A DNA stretch of 64,000 nucleotides from Campylorhamphus procurvoides (taxonomy: Eukaryota > Chordata > Aves > Passeriformes > Dendrocolaptidae): the NCBI GenBank assembly GCA_013396655.1, contig WBMV01005970.1:92937-156936 (forward strand), read 5' to 3'. Both the position numbers and the translations under genes were made by a program. The notes under the pieces are model-generated. The model did no database searches and had not been told where the DNA came from. It worked only from the letters and a program-made list of their open reading frames with translations. Shown here in pieces: positions 27,201-42,200 of this stretch (position 1 is its first letter; every line of letters begins with the position of its first letter).

Positions 27201-30200
27201 AGGAACTCCTCATTAGCCCACAGCAAAAATCCACCTTGCAAAAACTGCCAGGGAACAACAACAAGAGGGAGACAGATCAACAGAAAATCACCGTATCTGC
27301 TTTCCAGCTGCTTAGCTCATTTGCTGCTGCTGTGAATACAAACCAGCCATTTAAATTAGCTTCTAATTGTTCACAATTATTCAGACACAGCATAACCTGC
27401 AAGCAGTAAGACATCAGGCAAGTGGGAAAGAAAGAATGGTTTAAGATGCCTTAACAAGATTCACATATTCATGCCTTTCAAGTCTCACAGCCACTGCCTC
27501 TCTAGCAGACCCCCCCAGATGTATGTTTGGCATTGCAGAGGAAGAAGATAATTCATGGGTGTTTCTGCACTTCAGGTTTCTACTCTTTCCTGCTCCCATT
27601 TTTGGGCTGGTTCAAAAATTACATCACTAATATTTTGGTCTACCCCAGCCCTTCACAGTCTCTGCACACACAGGCAGTTTGAGCAACACTATTTATAAAG
27701 CTGCTTAAAATTCTGGACACAGCCGGAGCTCTTTGATAGGATGTCAGCCATACGACACCCAAACCAAGGAGGTTGACACAGGATGGTTAGTGTAATACAG
27801 CCCTTTCTTTCACCCAGAGCTTCCAACACCACCCTCACAGGAGTCCCTTCCCCCGCAGACAGTAATGTTTAACAATTGCTGCAATTTTCTCTCCTAGGAA
27901 AAGGGAAGATATTAGCCTGTTATCCTTAAATCCCTACTGTGCCTGTTTTAGTTCACATATGAGACTCAACACAAGTCCAGTCTGCAGGTCAAATTACTTT
28001 AGCGGACTGAACCAGGCATACCTTAAAGAAAAAATTCCCTCACATTCAGCCATGTTTGGACCCAGAGGCAGAGCTTTACCAGAGAGCCAAAGGAGTCACC
28101 TAGGTCTGGGAACTTCAGAAAATTTAATGCATTTGTGGAAGATTATTTTATCAAGTAAAGAATCTCCTGGAGGAGACAAAATAACCCTGGAAAGCAATGT
28201 ATAAATAGCTGTGGCTCAAACACAGCAAATGCTGTGTCATGCCACACTCCTAAGTCAGTCCTGAGCTGTGAGCATGTGGAGCTGCCCAGCCGCTCTTCCA
28301 CCTTCTCCCAGTTTCCTGCCTACTCTGAAATGAGAGCATCTCCCTGGAGAAATATTTCTGGTTGATCTCACATGCAGAACACACTCCCCAGACATGCTGC
28401 AGTGCCTTAGTGCTCTGCTACATAGGAGGAATGCTGCACAGACAGACAGGGGAAGCAGCAGAGCATTGGATTCCACAGGCTGATCAGGACCTGGCTGGCT
28501 TAGCTGAGAAATACAGGATGCTCAGGCTGGCTATGGGAGCAATTTCCACAGCTAGTGATTAAGAACACTCCGGGGACACCCCGGTTTAGCTGACATGGGA
28601 ACCAGTAGCACTGTCTCCTTGTTGGGATAGAGCCAGGGCACAGGTTGGGGTCACCTCTTGGTCCCTCCTGGCACAGAGAGAAGGCAAGTGCTGCTTTAAA
28701 AGGCACAACAGCCAAAGCTTGCTGCTCTGAGGCAGAGCAAACGTTCTGCAAAGGCTTCCAGCTAAATAACACGCCTTCTGAGCCAGCTGTATCCACTGTT
28801 AACTCATATAGTGGTTAAAAGAAAAATAAAAATCAGTCTCTACACCCAGTTCAAGCAAGCTCTGGAATGCTAGAGAGAATCCACCCAAAATTCAGTGACA
28901 GTGTGGGGACCCTGTGCATGCATTTATTTCTGATAAACAGCAAAGCCACTCCCCCAGCTCACACTGCAGAAGAGTGTGTGAATGCTACTGGGACAATGCA
29001 GCACAGTTGCATCATTGCCCAAAAAACCTCAGCTGCATTTTCTATTCACTGAAAGAGTTTCAATTATCCCCCCCATACATAAATGCTGTATTGGCCATTA
29101 CAAAAAGAAGGAACAGCCCTTACTGAATCCATACACCAGGCTACAGAAGCCCAGTTATTTAATGACTATATTCCTGCAATCCCTGCACTGTGACACCCCT
29201 TTTTGTGAGGGGTGAATCTGCCACCTGCAGAACAGCCAGGGGAAGACTAAAACATCTCCCAGGGAGAGCAGGTTTAATTCACTGCCTCCTGTTTGTCCAC
29301 ACTATAATACAAAAGCAACCAACCTTCAATAAATCTGAGAAAAATCTCACCAGGACTGGTAACAGTTATGATACAATAGGGACAGAAGCATAAAAGCCCT
29401 GCAGTCTGTCTCACTACCCCTGGAGTGATGCCTTGTTTCAACCCCATTGCACAGGTAAGTCAGGTGGACTGAATTTTCCTTCCCATCTCAGCCAGAGCAC
29501 AAAGCTTTCACCACCACATTTAAAAGTCATCAATGCCATCGTAACAACCCTACTGTATCATTTTGCTGTCAGGTGTTTTCTATGCTGACTTCTAAACCAT
29601 TTACCATAAGCTCTCCAGATTTATGCCAGCAAACTGAGACAGCACAGCATTTTTCCAGCAGAACATCCAACATCTACATGGAAACACTACTCTCCTCTCT
29701 GCCTTACTCCTCAGGTATCCATTCAGTTACTCAGCAGCATATTTGATATGACAATAATTCAAAGTTATAGCTTGGGGAATCTTCTTTTCTCCCCATCTCC
29801 TCCTTGGCAACTGAACAACCAAAGAGCACACACACAGAGATGGCTCATGAACTCACTGAGCCCCTGGTGTAAGTAAACACTTACAGCAATGGCACAGGGA
29901 CCAGGGGAGCAATAAAGCCAGACATTCCTTGATTTTGTATGATGTACACACAGTTCCCATTCTAAACCTACTTGGAGGTAGATTATTAAGTGCCTCTCTA
30001 CCCAGGCTTTAAGGGCAAAATCCTGTTCACCTTCATTAACCCTTGATAGCCTGGTTTTCCTCCAGGCACAGCATACAGACAACAGTAAACTTGCTGCAGG
30101 AGAACACCTTTATGCTCCTCTGCCCTGCACAGGCTCTACAGCCCAACAACTGTATAGAAACCACAGATGACTGGGAAAAAAAAAGTATTTCCCAAGATGC

Positions 30201-33200
30201 TCAAATCCAGTTTTCAAGAAAAGCTTAGGCATTCAGAAGACCCAGCATCAGATGAGTCCCCTGGGGAGTAACATACTTCTAGGCCAACCAGGAAACTCTG
30301 AAATCTTCCACTTTTAAAGAAAGGAGCATCTCAGAGAAACCTGGAACTGCCCCTTCACTAAAAACATTTCTAAAAGGTCATCTCTTGTAGGCAAGCAAGA
30401 GGAGATTGACTGTTAACAGAACTCACCTCAGAGCTGACTGTTTTCCCACAAATGCCAAAGACTAAAACCTCAGAATTTTCCAAACTGGGGTTTAAAACTG
30501 TTTTAAGGATGCATTACTGCATCCTTCAACTCCACACACAAGTCAGGAAGCTGCTTCTAGCAGGTTCTTTAAAAAGTCTCCTCTGAATTTGTACCCGTTC
30601 AGCAGACACATGGGAACATGTATTTAGTCTCTTCTTGGGCCAATGTGAGAAACATCAGATAGTAACATCACCTGTAAAATATTTCAGTGTAGAGCTGGTT
30701 AGAGAAGATGCTAAATGGCACTGGGGGATGTTAAGTTTTACTCGGCATCTCTGTCAAATGTTACACACTTATCAAGTGCATTTTTTCCCCCTCCTGTCCT
30801 TCCCACTCCTCCTTCAGACATGCTAGCTCAGCCTAAGGCCTGAGATGAGCTGAGGTCTTTCATCTTAAGCACCTTCACTGTCTCCATGGACTCTTGCAGG
30901 TGTAATCTGACTGAATATGAGCAGCTCTCCTGAGGATGCCCTTAGAGGAATAAATGCTCACTCAAGACAGCCTGAGCAAAAAAGCAGTAAAAGCCTGTTT
31001 GCCCCAAATCAGCAGTTCTGCCTCCAAATGAACACATGGCCAGCCAGTGAGAGGCACTTTTTTTCCCCCTTTAAAAAAAAGCCTCTGCCTTCAGAGCAGA
31101 AAGGCACTAGACCCTAGCACAGATGCAAGTCTTGCACTGTACCCATACTAACAGCAAATATCTTAACCAAGAAGAAAAAATGCTAAGGACAAATGATGCA
31201 GCTAATCCATTACAAAGCCACTGATCCCTGTTCCTGCAGTGGCCTGACTCCAAGTGTGTGCTTTATATATCTGGATGCCTTCACATCTACACACCAAGGA
31301 ATAAACAGTCTGGTGAACAACTAATCAATAGTTCTCCCCGCAAAATAATTCTTACCTTCTTAAACCAAGTCAATTATCCTTGACAACGTGCCCCGTATTT
31401 CCTGGAACTGTAACTCACTTGATGTCTACCTCCTAAAATGACCTTTTTTTGGGATATATTGCTAGGCACACATGCAGCAGGTAAGTGGGTATTTTGCTTT
31501 AACACCTAACACCAAACTCTGTGATGTGCCACATACATAACGTTCTTTGCTTTAATAACTTCAGCTATAATAGAGGGATTTCAGTCCATCACAACCCCAG
31601 AGAAACACTGAGCCATAAACACAAAGCAGGTTTGCAAACACCACAAAAACACCCTCACAAGATGATTGAGAGCACTCTGTTCCCAACAGCTGGAGCAGTG
31701 CTCTGGCTTCCTCCTCCTCCTTTTCCCTACTTCCAGCAAAATGGAGGTTAAGTGAACTCTGCCTCTGAACAGCACTGCCAAATGCCATGGTGAGGACTGT
31801 CCTGGAAAAACCCTTGAAAGGGGAACAAAGCTGCAGGCCAGTGACTGAGGAAAGGAGTGACTGGACAGCACATTTCAGAGTTGCTGAAAAGCCACATGGC
31901 ATGAACTGAACAACATTAGCACGAACAACATTAGCAGAACTGCTCTGAGGTGCTGAGCCCCAGCCATGTTCTGGGAAGGATCCATGGGTTGATAAGCCCT
32001 AGGCTGCATTATATGGCCTGTCATTCCCAATTAAACACAAACTAAGTTCTTCCTTAAAACTGCCCCTACACATTAATTGCCACTGTACACTCCTCAGATT
32101 TGGCAGGCTCCTGAATAAGATGTTCAACCTCCAGCAGCAACTCAAACCAAGTCAGACAAGGCACTACTAGGACACTCCTATGCTTACAGCAGTGATTTTT
32201 ACTTGAAAAGGTTCCTTAGCTTTGCAGGCTATGCATATGCAAAGGCCCTGTGCCATCAGCCATTGAAATGCAGCAGTGCTGAGGTACCCATGAGAAACCA
32301 GAAGCACCATTAAATTGGGGACAATAATATGCCAAGAACACGGCACTTCTCCATGGGAAGGTGAACACTCTGCATATTCTCAATATCTGCTCATGTGCTC
32401 AAGATACTATCAATATTAAGAACTATGTTGAGTATACAGAAAAAGCCATGAAAAGAATATGAAATGACCCACTGTCTTATACTGGCAAATCCAGAAAGTA
32501 CCTGATGCAGTAGAAATCCTCAGTGGAAGGTCCTCAACCATGAGCATCTACGTAACACAATGACCAGCCTCAGGCTTGCTGTTGACAGGCATTCCTTGTC
32601 TTCCTGCCAGATTTTTTTGGGGATACACCCCTTATTAAATGCGTATTAGGTGGTCTCCTGCATGTTTCAATGCATTCCTTTGCAACCAAGTCACACACAA
32701 GCAGCTTCCACCCCACTTAATTCATCCATTTGGATTCATTCCTCATTACCCAGAGCTCTGTGCCTGGCTCAGACATCCATGGATGCAACATTACCTTTAT
32801 CCTATCAGGAACTTAATGGTGCCTCACACCTCACTGCTCTCCTTCTTTACCCTTGCCTTGGGCACTGAAGCCTGAGAATTATGACTTGGACAGGGAAAAC
32901 ATGGCACACAGGAGGATGCACTGGTCAGGATGCCAACCCTAAAGCCTTAAGGATCACATGTGTCATGGTATTCAGTAGGGCTGAAGCAGCTATTTAATTA
33001 GGCTTGTTTAATGAGTCATATTAAACGGCATATACGTAAGAACAGGTTTCTTTTAGTGCAGGGACCTCACTGGATTATCTAGGTGAAACACTGCCACTAC
33101 AATGGAGTCTTTTTTTATTTTATATACTTAACCATGACCTACATTCTTTTGCTCAAAGGAGCCCCATCTCCAGAGGGAATGTGCCTCTTTAATCAGCTCC

Positions 33201-36200
33201 AGCAATTTTTCAGGGTTCAGCAGGGATGGACAGAGCAGTCTCATGACTCTTCAGCTAACACATAGCTCACAGAAGCTCCAGGAGAGAGTGATAAAAAAGT
33301 CATCAGATTTAAATGAGGGCAGGCAGTACTCACAGCCTGATCCGATGGGCACCCTCTGCTCCAGAGGCCACTGGGATTGATGAACACCAAAACCTCCACG
33401 TGCCCCCAGTGAACCTGGCTGGCTGCTTTAACTTGTTGGACAATGAGCTGCCTCCTGGAGAAACTGCAGTCAAGATTGGATTTGAGGAGGAAGACAAATT
33501 CAGGAGAGGTCTTTGGGGCAGTCTTGTCTCCATAGCCATTAGTGAAGAGAACAGAGATAAGCAGATTCATGGGCTGCACTAAAATACAAAAACGGAGCAG
33601 CAACCTACCTAATCCTTGTTTCCCAAAAGTTTTGGGAAGATACAGCCTCTTCTCTCTATTCAGAGCTAGCAAAAAACAACCCCCCCAAAACACAGCCCCC
33701 CAACCCACCCTGAGAAATCCCCAATGAAACTAAAAAGGAATGACAAAGCTCAAAAGAGAAAGAATTTGTGTAAAGCTGCTCTGAGGCAGCATATCCAGGG
33801 AGGCAGGCCCATCCTTCAGGGCAGCAGCCTGAGCTGCTCAAAGCTTCCCCACGGCACATCAGGGACATGGGCACAGACTGTAAGCAGGGCATCAGGGCCA
33901 ACAGCTCACATTGAGGGCATCAAGGATGCAATAGGAACTGAGAACAGCTGGAAAAAGCAGTGACAGAGTAACACACCTCACTGCCACTGCCTTAGGAAAA
34001 CACTCATTTGATCAACATTCTCTTCATCAGCACATGGTTCAGCTTTACACTTTTTCAATTCCACATCAATTTTGGGTATTTAAAAACCCACCTGTTTTTA
34101 TGAGCTGAACCACATCATTTTTCTGCCCTCTCCATCACCAGCAGCATCACAGATCCCTGATCCCTGCCAAGGCTGTCTGCTTTGTTGATGTGTGATGCAG
34201 AAGCGGATACGCCCAGTGCTGCAAAGCTCAACAGCACTGACAGCAGTAAAAATAACTCCTGCTTTGGTACCCACTAAGCAGTTAAGATCAGGAGATGCAC
34301 AGAGAATGTGCATACAATAAGCTGTCACAAAACAACGAGGATTATGTTGCACAGAAATAGGCCTGAGATTTAACAGATATGAGATCACCAGGGGCGGGGT
34401 AAGAAAGCCAGAGATGAAGAAAATCTCTCTATTTTTCCTTTTGTTCATATCACCTCCAACAGAACACACTACAGAGAGATGAGGCTTAAACTTCCCTCCA
34501 ACTGGAAGGAAACAAGCATTGTTATACAAACTCCTTCCCTTCTCAAGGCAACTTTGCTGAGACAGGGCTGGTGGGTGCCAGTGAATAGGATTTTTGTCTG
34601 CACTGAGGCAGTGGTCAGACAGGTCTGGCAGCCACACCACATCCAGATCCAGGCTCCCTGCATAGGGCAGGCCCAAGCCTTGCACTGCAGCAGGACCCAC
34701 CACCACAGACACCATTTCTACTATACCCTACCCCTCACTGCAGCACTGGCACCTCTCAAGTTCCTGGTGCTGCTCAGCATTGCATCTTCTCACAAACTTC
34801 TCCATCCCAGGTACTAGATTTGGGGAAATGAAGGAAAGATCTCAAACCCAGATGTGTGCAAGCAGGCACTCTTCACTCTGTACAACATACATATTCTTTC
34901 AGACCCAAATTCAGAGTTCATCCTAGCTTCAGTCTGGTCAGCAACCTAGGCTGAGGTGGTAACACAGACATTGGAATTATTAACAATCATTTATACAGAG
35001 GTGTGGTACACACTTGCCCATCAGTGCTTGAGCCTTACACCACAGCTGTGCTCCAGATCCTTTTCAGGATTACAATGTCCCAACACCACCCACAAACATC
35101 TGCACTAAAAGCCTCCTTGACAGAGGAGCAAGGCAGTGCAGAGATAACTCCCATGTGCTTTGGGTATCCAAATTCTCCAGCCAGGTGCTCAGAACCCTCT
35201 AAGCACCTCAGTGCTGAAGTATTTAAGTGTCACACACAGGGAGAGCCCAAAGAACATAAGGCAGCTTAAAAGTCAAAGCCCATAATTCAAAAGTCACAAA
35301 TCTATCTCATCTAGGAAAGATGTTTCTGATACAGCAGCTTTAAAAAAAACGTCAGTGAAGTTTAAAAAGAAGGTGCTGCTCTCATCTCAAGAGTAAGTGA
35401 TGATTGGTAGTTCATCTCAGAAAGTGATCGTAATGATGGCAATTTGCAATTGAATTCTACTTTTCTTCTACCACATGCACCAATCTCAGACCTCTCCACA
35501 AAGTTCAAGTAATACTCCAGGGTTGAATGAATCAAGACAAACTGCAATTTTCCTCTTGCAGAAAGCCACAGCATCAGAAGGCAAGTCCCACAGCAACACT
35601 GCATGCAATAGATAAATATTTCAATGGGAAGTCACCACGGCTCACTCTTTCAGAGGACAATTATAAAAAGAGAATTGTGAAGATACTTGAACACTGCACC
35701 AAAAAGCATATTGCCAGATGTTACGAAGAGTCTGGGCACTCAAACAACACTTCTGTTCATAATAGTGGGGGAAAAAATAACCCCTTGTGATGTGCACAAA
35801 AATAGGGAACCGAAAAAGTGTAGAGCAGCCTGAAAATCACTGAAGTTGAGGGGAAATAGGATGGGATAAAACCAATAATATCTATCAGCACAACATTTTA
35901 ACAGGAGCAACAGCTTTTCTGAATGGAGCAGGGAGATGATTCAAGGAAATATTAGAGTTTCAAAACACTTCAAAGAGAAGCTCTGATCGATAGCTATCTC
36001 ACCATTACAACATCTCTTGGCAGAGACACACAGATTTCAATCCATCCGATGGAGACAATGCCTCTCCCTGCTCTGAGACACACACCACATCACTCAGATT
36101 TCACCCAAGTGACATTTCAGTAGCACCTGCCCCCAGTGAAAACAGCTATTTTTAGTAAGGTGGGTGTTGAGAATGGTGATTTCACCCATCACTTAAGGCC

Positions 36201-39200
36201 TGGGTGCAAATCACAGACTGTATGTTGTCATCTCTGATTAAAAGCCCTTCCTGGTCTCTCATGGAGATTTGCCACTTTGCTAAACCACAATGTAGCTGAA
36301 CATGGCAGGTGCCTTGTTTTCCTGAAAGCACAAGATAAACTCCAAGGCACTGTTTGGATGAGGCCAAGCCGAAGTAGCAGCACTAGTTATGCTCACAGCA
36401 CATCCTAACCTTGCAATGTTCCTACCGGAGCCTCATTTCCATATGGGAACAGAAGAAACATCCTTTGTTTTGCTCTTCTTCAGAACACAGATAATCCTGC
36501 TTCATTTTAAATACCCTAGAGCAATTCAATGGAAAAAAAAAATGTCCTTTTGGCTCACACACCAGCATCATTCACTATCAAGAAAACCTAAAAGCCCAGC
36601 TCAGTATCACTCCTCAGTTCAGACGAAACATTCCCTGGCTAGGTCATACTTAACCAATTAAGCATTTAGGGAGCATCCAGGGATTTTCTTCTGCTGAACC
36701 TGGAAAACTGAGAGAGCAAACAGATGACCTGCCAGACAGGAAGCACGAGGCAGGTCTTCCACCACCCAGAGCAGGATAGGGACCACTCTCAAGGGCAATG
36801 AACATGCTACTGCAATCCCTGAATAACTTAACTCCCACAGAACAATGAAAACAGCAAAAATAGGGATGTGAGGATAAATCGGTGGGGGGAAAAAGGGTCT
36901 TTGAGGCACCAGAGACCCAAGCATGGGGAGAAAACTAAACCTAGGTAAAGGGCATAAACACTTCAGAGCATCTGAAGCAGCAAAATGGTATAAAAATGAA
37001 AGAAAGCGGTGGAAAAAACAACACAACAAACTTTTGTGTACAGCAGGAATATCTGATCCTCTACATCACAGCAGGAACCAGCTGAGCTAAGAGCCCAGCT
37101 TGCAAATACTTAAGTGCAATTTGGTGTCTTTTCTACCACACTCACTAGTGCACACAGGTTGGACAACGATGCTCTGAAAGTCATTCTGTGTCTAATCCCT
37201 GATCTTTTGTTTTAAGGCTTCAATCAAGCAGGCAACCTGAACTGGGCTAAGTAGGCAGCACTAACAAAAACAACTGGCATTTTATAAAGATTCCTTAGGC
37301 TGCTTTCCAGAACAAGTATCACAAACTCCCCAGTTCCTGGGGTGTTCGGTTCACTGCCACCAAAAATCCTCCCAGCAGCAAGGGGAAGCAGAAAGGAGCT
37401 ACACAGCAGACTTCTAAGATTGCTCACAAATGCTCCTACAAAATGGCTTGCTAGCCCAAACAGTATTAAGCAGTCATAAAATCACAGTTGTGGAAAGGAA
37501 GAACTCTCCACCCTGAGTTTGTTTCCTCCTCAGCAGCACAAGAGCACAACACTCATTCAGAGAAGCAGGTACAGGAGCACAGAGATGGGAATCTCCCCTA
37601 CAAACACCATCTTCAAAAGCAGATTTGTCAGTCCATTTCTCATCACAGCTCTCCTGACAGCAAGCACTTACCATTGCCAGATTAGAAGAGATTATCACAG
37701 GAGAAAGTTAAGGTTCACATCAGTCACAGGACACTAAAGTGCTCTCAGTGGTACCCTGGCAATGTGGGTGGGGGATGAGACCTCTCCACCCAACTATGGC
37801 CAAGGTCAAACACAGTCTGTCAGACCCAAAGGGGAGGGTTTCTAACACCATCAGTTTCCAACCATCTCCACAACCACTAAAGGGAAAGAAAAAGCTTTTG
37901 CAGCTCCCTGTTTGCAGTGCAGCTTTGGGAATTCTTAGATAAGAGTATTTCCTCCCCAGAGCTGCCTCCTGGCATGGCTGTACTTAATGTAATCAGAGAC
38001 TGCTGTAAGCTGAAGAGAAAGCAACTTCGTGGGGCAGAAACAAAAGAAACCAAAGCATCCCTGTGAGAGAGACATTAGCTGTGAATATACATGGTGTGTT
38101 TGTACCTGAATGCCAATTAAAGAGCAGGATAAACAGAATTACTACAACACAAACTCAGGCTGCATTGATAACACTAATACAAAATGGAATTTAAATCACA
38201 AACTTTAACCACCGTGCACGAGCAGACAGATTCCAAATGGTAACCAGTATCTCTGAATGGCAATTTGGTACTAAATTATGTTATTGAGAATAGAAAAAAA
38301 GTACAGACAACATGATTAAAGAAAGCCAGGAACTTAGCCTGGATTTCTTCCAAAACTCGAAATGTCAACACTGAAAAAAACCAGAAAGACTCTTCTAACT
38401 GAAGAGTTTACACAGTGACCACAGCAATTATCATATTGGCAATATACATTTTCTATAATCTTTTTCTAAGCTCCCTAGCAAAACAAATAGGAGAGCAGAT
38501 CATGTAATACTTCTATGAAATACAGAGAGTGCTTGATATGGGAAGTGTGGAGTTTTCATCTAAGACTTGGGCTCTGATAAAGGCAGGCTCAGGAAGGAAA
38601 CATTAATAGCATTCAACAAGGTACTCGAGGCTGATCAGAGCAGCCAGAGCCAATTCTGATCAAGAAAGTGTGGTGTGAGCTGGAAGAGGTGCTGCAGGAA
38701 GGGTGGGGAAAGAGCCTCTCTGGGAGGAAGTTAGTGATCTGCACTGAGGGTGAAAAGGGAGAAAATAATTGTGCTTCACCACATAATAGCACATTTATAA
38801 AGACAAGCAGCTAATTTCAGAGCCACACTTGCTTTTTACAATAAGAGATGGGTGTAAACTGTTTGCATGTTTCTGTTAGAAATTACAACTTTTCTCATCA
38901 AGGCTGGGACAGGTTCCTAATTCAAGGAATAAAAGCAATAACTTAACCCTTTTTAGGACAGCCCTTCCCTGAGGGACACACGAACAGGCTGCTGCTGCAG
39001 AGATGCCCTCAGCAGCCCCAGCCTGGGGAGGTCACAGGGAGCTCCTGCCCAGCACACATGTTAAAGTCACCCTGCACTTTGCTTTATCATTACAGGGCAG
39101 ATTTCATTTGTGAATCAAATGTAATTTCTCTGTCATGTACCAGCAAAATCCCCAACACCACACAAAACAAAACAGAGGAAGTTTCTAGTCCCAGAGTCAA

Positions 39201-42200
39201 AAGGGCCAATAATCTGATTCAGCTAAGCAGGTCAGATGTCCTGGGTGAAAAGATAGTTACTGAGCCAATGACACACTGAATCTGGTTGTCCAATTTTAAC
39301 ACATTAAGTGAAATCCCACAACACTGGTCAAAATATCAATTAATGAATTAAAAAAACCTAATCCTGCAGTTTCTTCCTAATCTAAGCAGCCAGCCAGGAA
39401 TTCTGGTGTTTCCTGTACAGTGTCACCTTCCCTGCTGTGTCATTCTACAGGGTGCTCTCTTCTTTCCTGTATTTCAGGAATGTACTGAGATGCATACTTG
39501 AGGAAGTTCTAGGATTACATACTACTACACCTCCTCAGGAAGAGCCTCCCAGCCTGTTTGGAGTACACCTGAAATGTTGTCCAGTCCCACTTTTAGAGGA
39601 AGTAAATGAATCATCCACATCTGCAGACTTCAAAAAAAACAAAACAACACAAACCCAAGTTTTCCAGGAAGGACAGGGATTCCTACCTCTTCCCTGCTCC
39701 CACTCTCTGGTTTACACTGAAGCCACAAACAACTCGCTAAGACAACCTTAGTGTGGGAAACCAGAGCAATTTCAACAACCTGTAGCACAAGGACAGAGAA
39801 AAGGCTTCTGACAGAAGTTGCATGTGGAAAGGACAGAACAAAAATGAAGAGGCTGTTCATGATGTATCATTTCCAGCCTGTTATCCAACTGCATAGTAAC
39901 TCTAAGTTTAGAAAATGTGGCTATTTTGTCTCCAGACTAATGTTATTTCGAGGAACTTGGACTCAGAGGCTGAACAGAAGCATGAATATTACTTGCAACA
40001 GTCATGAGAATTATTCACTTGGATTAGATACATAACCCACCTTCCAAGAGGGAAAAAACCCAACTTCTATCTTCAAAAGCAGAAAGAAGGGCAAAACCAA
40101 AACAGGAACAGGGCCTTGCTGGAACTCTGAATGACTCTCAACAAAAACATTAAGCAGCCCTCCACTGACACTCACCTCGAATACAACAATAAAGCAAAGG
40201 TGTGAGGGCACCTNCAACTCTCAACAAAATCATTAAGCAGTGCTCCACTGACACTCACCTCAAATACAATAAAGCAAAGGTGTGAGGGCACCTGGGATGG
40301 GCAGCAGCCCCCAGTGCTGCAGGGCTGACACCTCAGACCCTGCTCCAGCAGCAGGTCATTTAGTGCCACATGGAGTAGAGCTGGATGAAGGAAAATACAA
40401 AGGCTCCTTGGTGATCAGAGTGCTGCTCAAGCTCCAGCTGTGTTCCAGTGTAGCTGCTGCCAACAATTTCACTGAGGACTGAGATCTAGGACCAGTTCTT
40501 TAACAACAGATCATGAGCCAAGAGGCCTGAAACACCACCATGAACTGAATTAACAGCCTACAGCTAGGCTGCTCTTCACTGACTACATTTCTAACCCAGC
40601 TTTGCAGAATCTCCAGCTCACTAGATTTACACCTAAAACAGTCTAGCTCCTCACACGAGTATAACCAAATCAAACTTGAGTTCCACAATACCAAGTGATA
40701 TGGTAAATCATCAAGTTCCCAAGAATCCCATCTCACACATATGCCAAATAACCAATATATTGTGGTTCTGGGTGAGTATAATTTTCTCAGAGAGAAATCT
40801 GTAGCTGTAACTGCACTTAGGAACTCACCAAGCAAACAACTCATGTTCTCCAGCCCTGGAAAGGGTCAAACAGAGAAGGCATTGAATACACACCAGCAAA
40901 ACACCACCTGGCAGCACTAACTCCGGCTGTCTTACCCAGAGTCACCTGAGGGGAAAGTTTTTGTCACCTTTCCAACACTGCACTCCCACATCAGAGCCCA
41001 GAAAATGCTTTGAAGATGAAAAGTGCTACTTATTTGCTAAGTATCCTTATCAGCAAAAAAGCAGAACCTTTTCTTACAACCAAAATGATTCATACGCAGA
41101 ATTGGTTTATTCTCAAAGAAGTTATATCCTTTCAAAAGCAAGTAAAAAAGAAATCAGTCATGATGGAACTAATTCCAGCTCACAGTATTAGTGTATTCCA
41201 CTAAGCAGAAGGTTCATCATCCACTGAGAAATAAAAACTACCCAGTCACTTCCACAGGAATGATGCACCAGGAAGTCCCAGCTTTGGGCTAAGAAAAACA
41301 GTTAAAAGTCTTAAGCTCCTGATCTTTTCAACTGGTGATTAAATAAATAGCCCTCTTCACTTGTCAGTCTCCAAACCCCTCCCTTACAAGCAGAAAAGCT
41401 GAAGGCTTTACAGGCAGTGGTAATAACAAACCACTGAGGCTGTTTCATGTGTGCTGAATACAGAACCATACAGGACCACTGCTGCAGTTTTATTGCACAA
41501 AACCAATCCTGCCTAATGGACCAAGGACATGGCTGTGCAGTTTCTCTTCAACTCAAGAGGCTGTAACCAGAGGCTGTGAAGTGATACCACTGCAAATGCA
41601 AGCTGAGCAGGGTTTCCTTGTTCCTAATGTACTCCTGCGAATTTAATTTTTTCCTGGCCTGGATGCTACAGTAAGATCCCAAGTGCTCCTGTGTCCTCTC
41701 CTGCCCTGCTCTGCTGCAAGTCCTTGGCTTCACCTCCTGCCAACAGCCTCCACACTGATCATTCTTTCACTCAGAGAGCTGCAGCACCAGCTGTTGAGGA
41801 AAGAAACAGAAGTAATGATTTTGAAGACAATGACAAAAGCATGGAAAAAACCCTCAGCTTTACAACCCCAAAGCAGCACCTACCTAGAACATCCAACACA
41901 GCTCAGCAGGGAGCTGGTTGCTCAAACCCTTTGAAAAACTGGACAGACTATTTAAGGTGTAGCTTGACGTGTCCCACTTCCAAGATCTCAGCATATGTGC
42001 ACAAAAAGCACTTTTCCACCTGCTCCCCTTGTACTCTGAAGCAACTCCTACCCCATGTCAGCAGCTAACAGAGAGCAAGCCCCAAAAACCCACCAAAACT
42101 ACAGGGCTTTGTTCAGACACTGCTCTAGACACAATTGCCACACATCAACTATTCACTTGTTAAATTTTGGACCAGCAGGTACACTGTGCACACTTTAAGC

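Noticed and set aside
33241..33708. 155-codon minus-strand frame in intron 1
   Set aside because: Composition is typical of intron sequence and no homology is recognised.
34098..34715. 205-codon open frame on the minus strand within UBE2O intron 1
   Set aside because: No homology I recognise, no repeat-family signature, no promoter or splice context. Length is possible by chance in 31 kb of intron. A protein search and RNA-seq would settle it.
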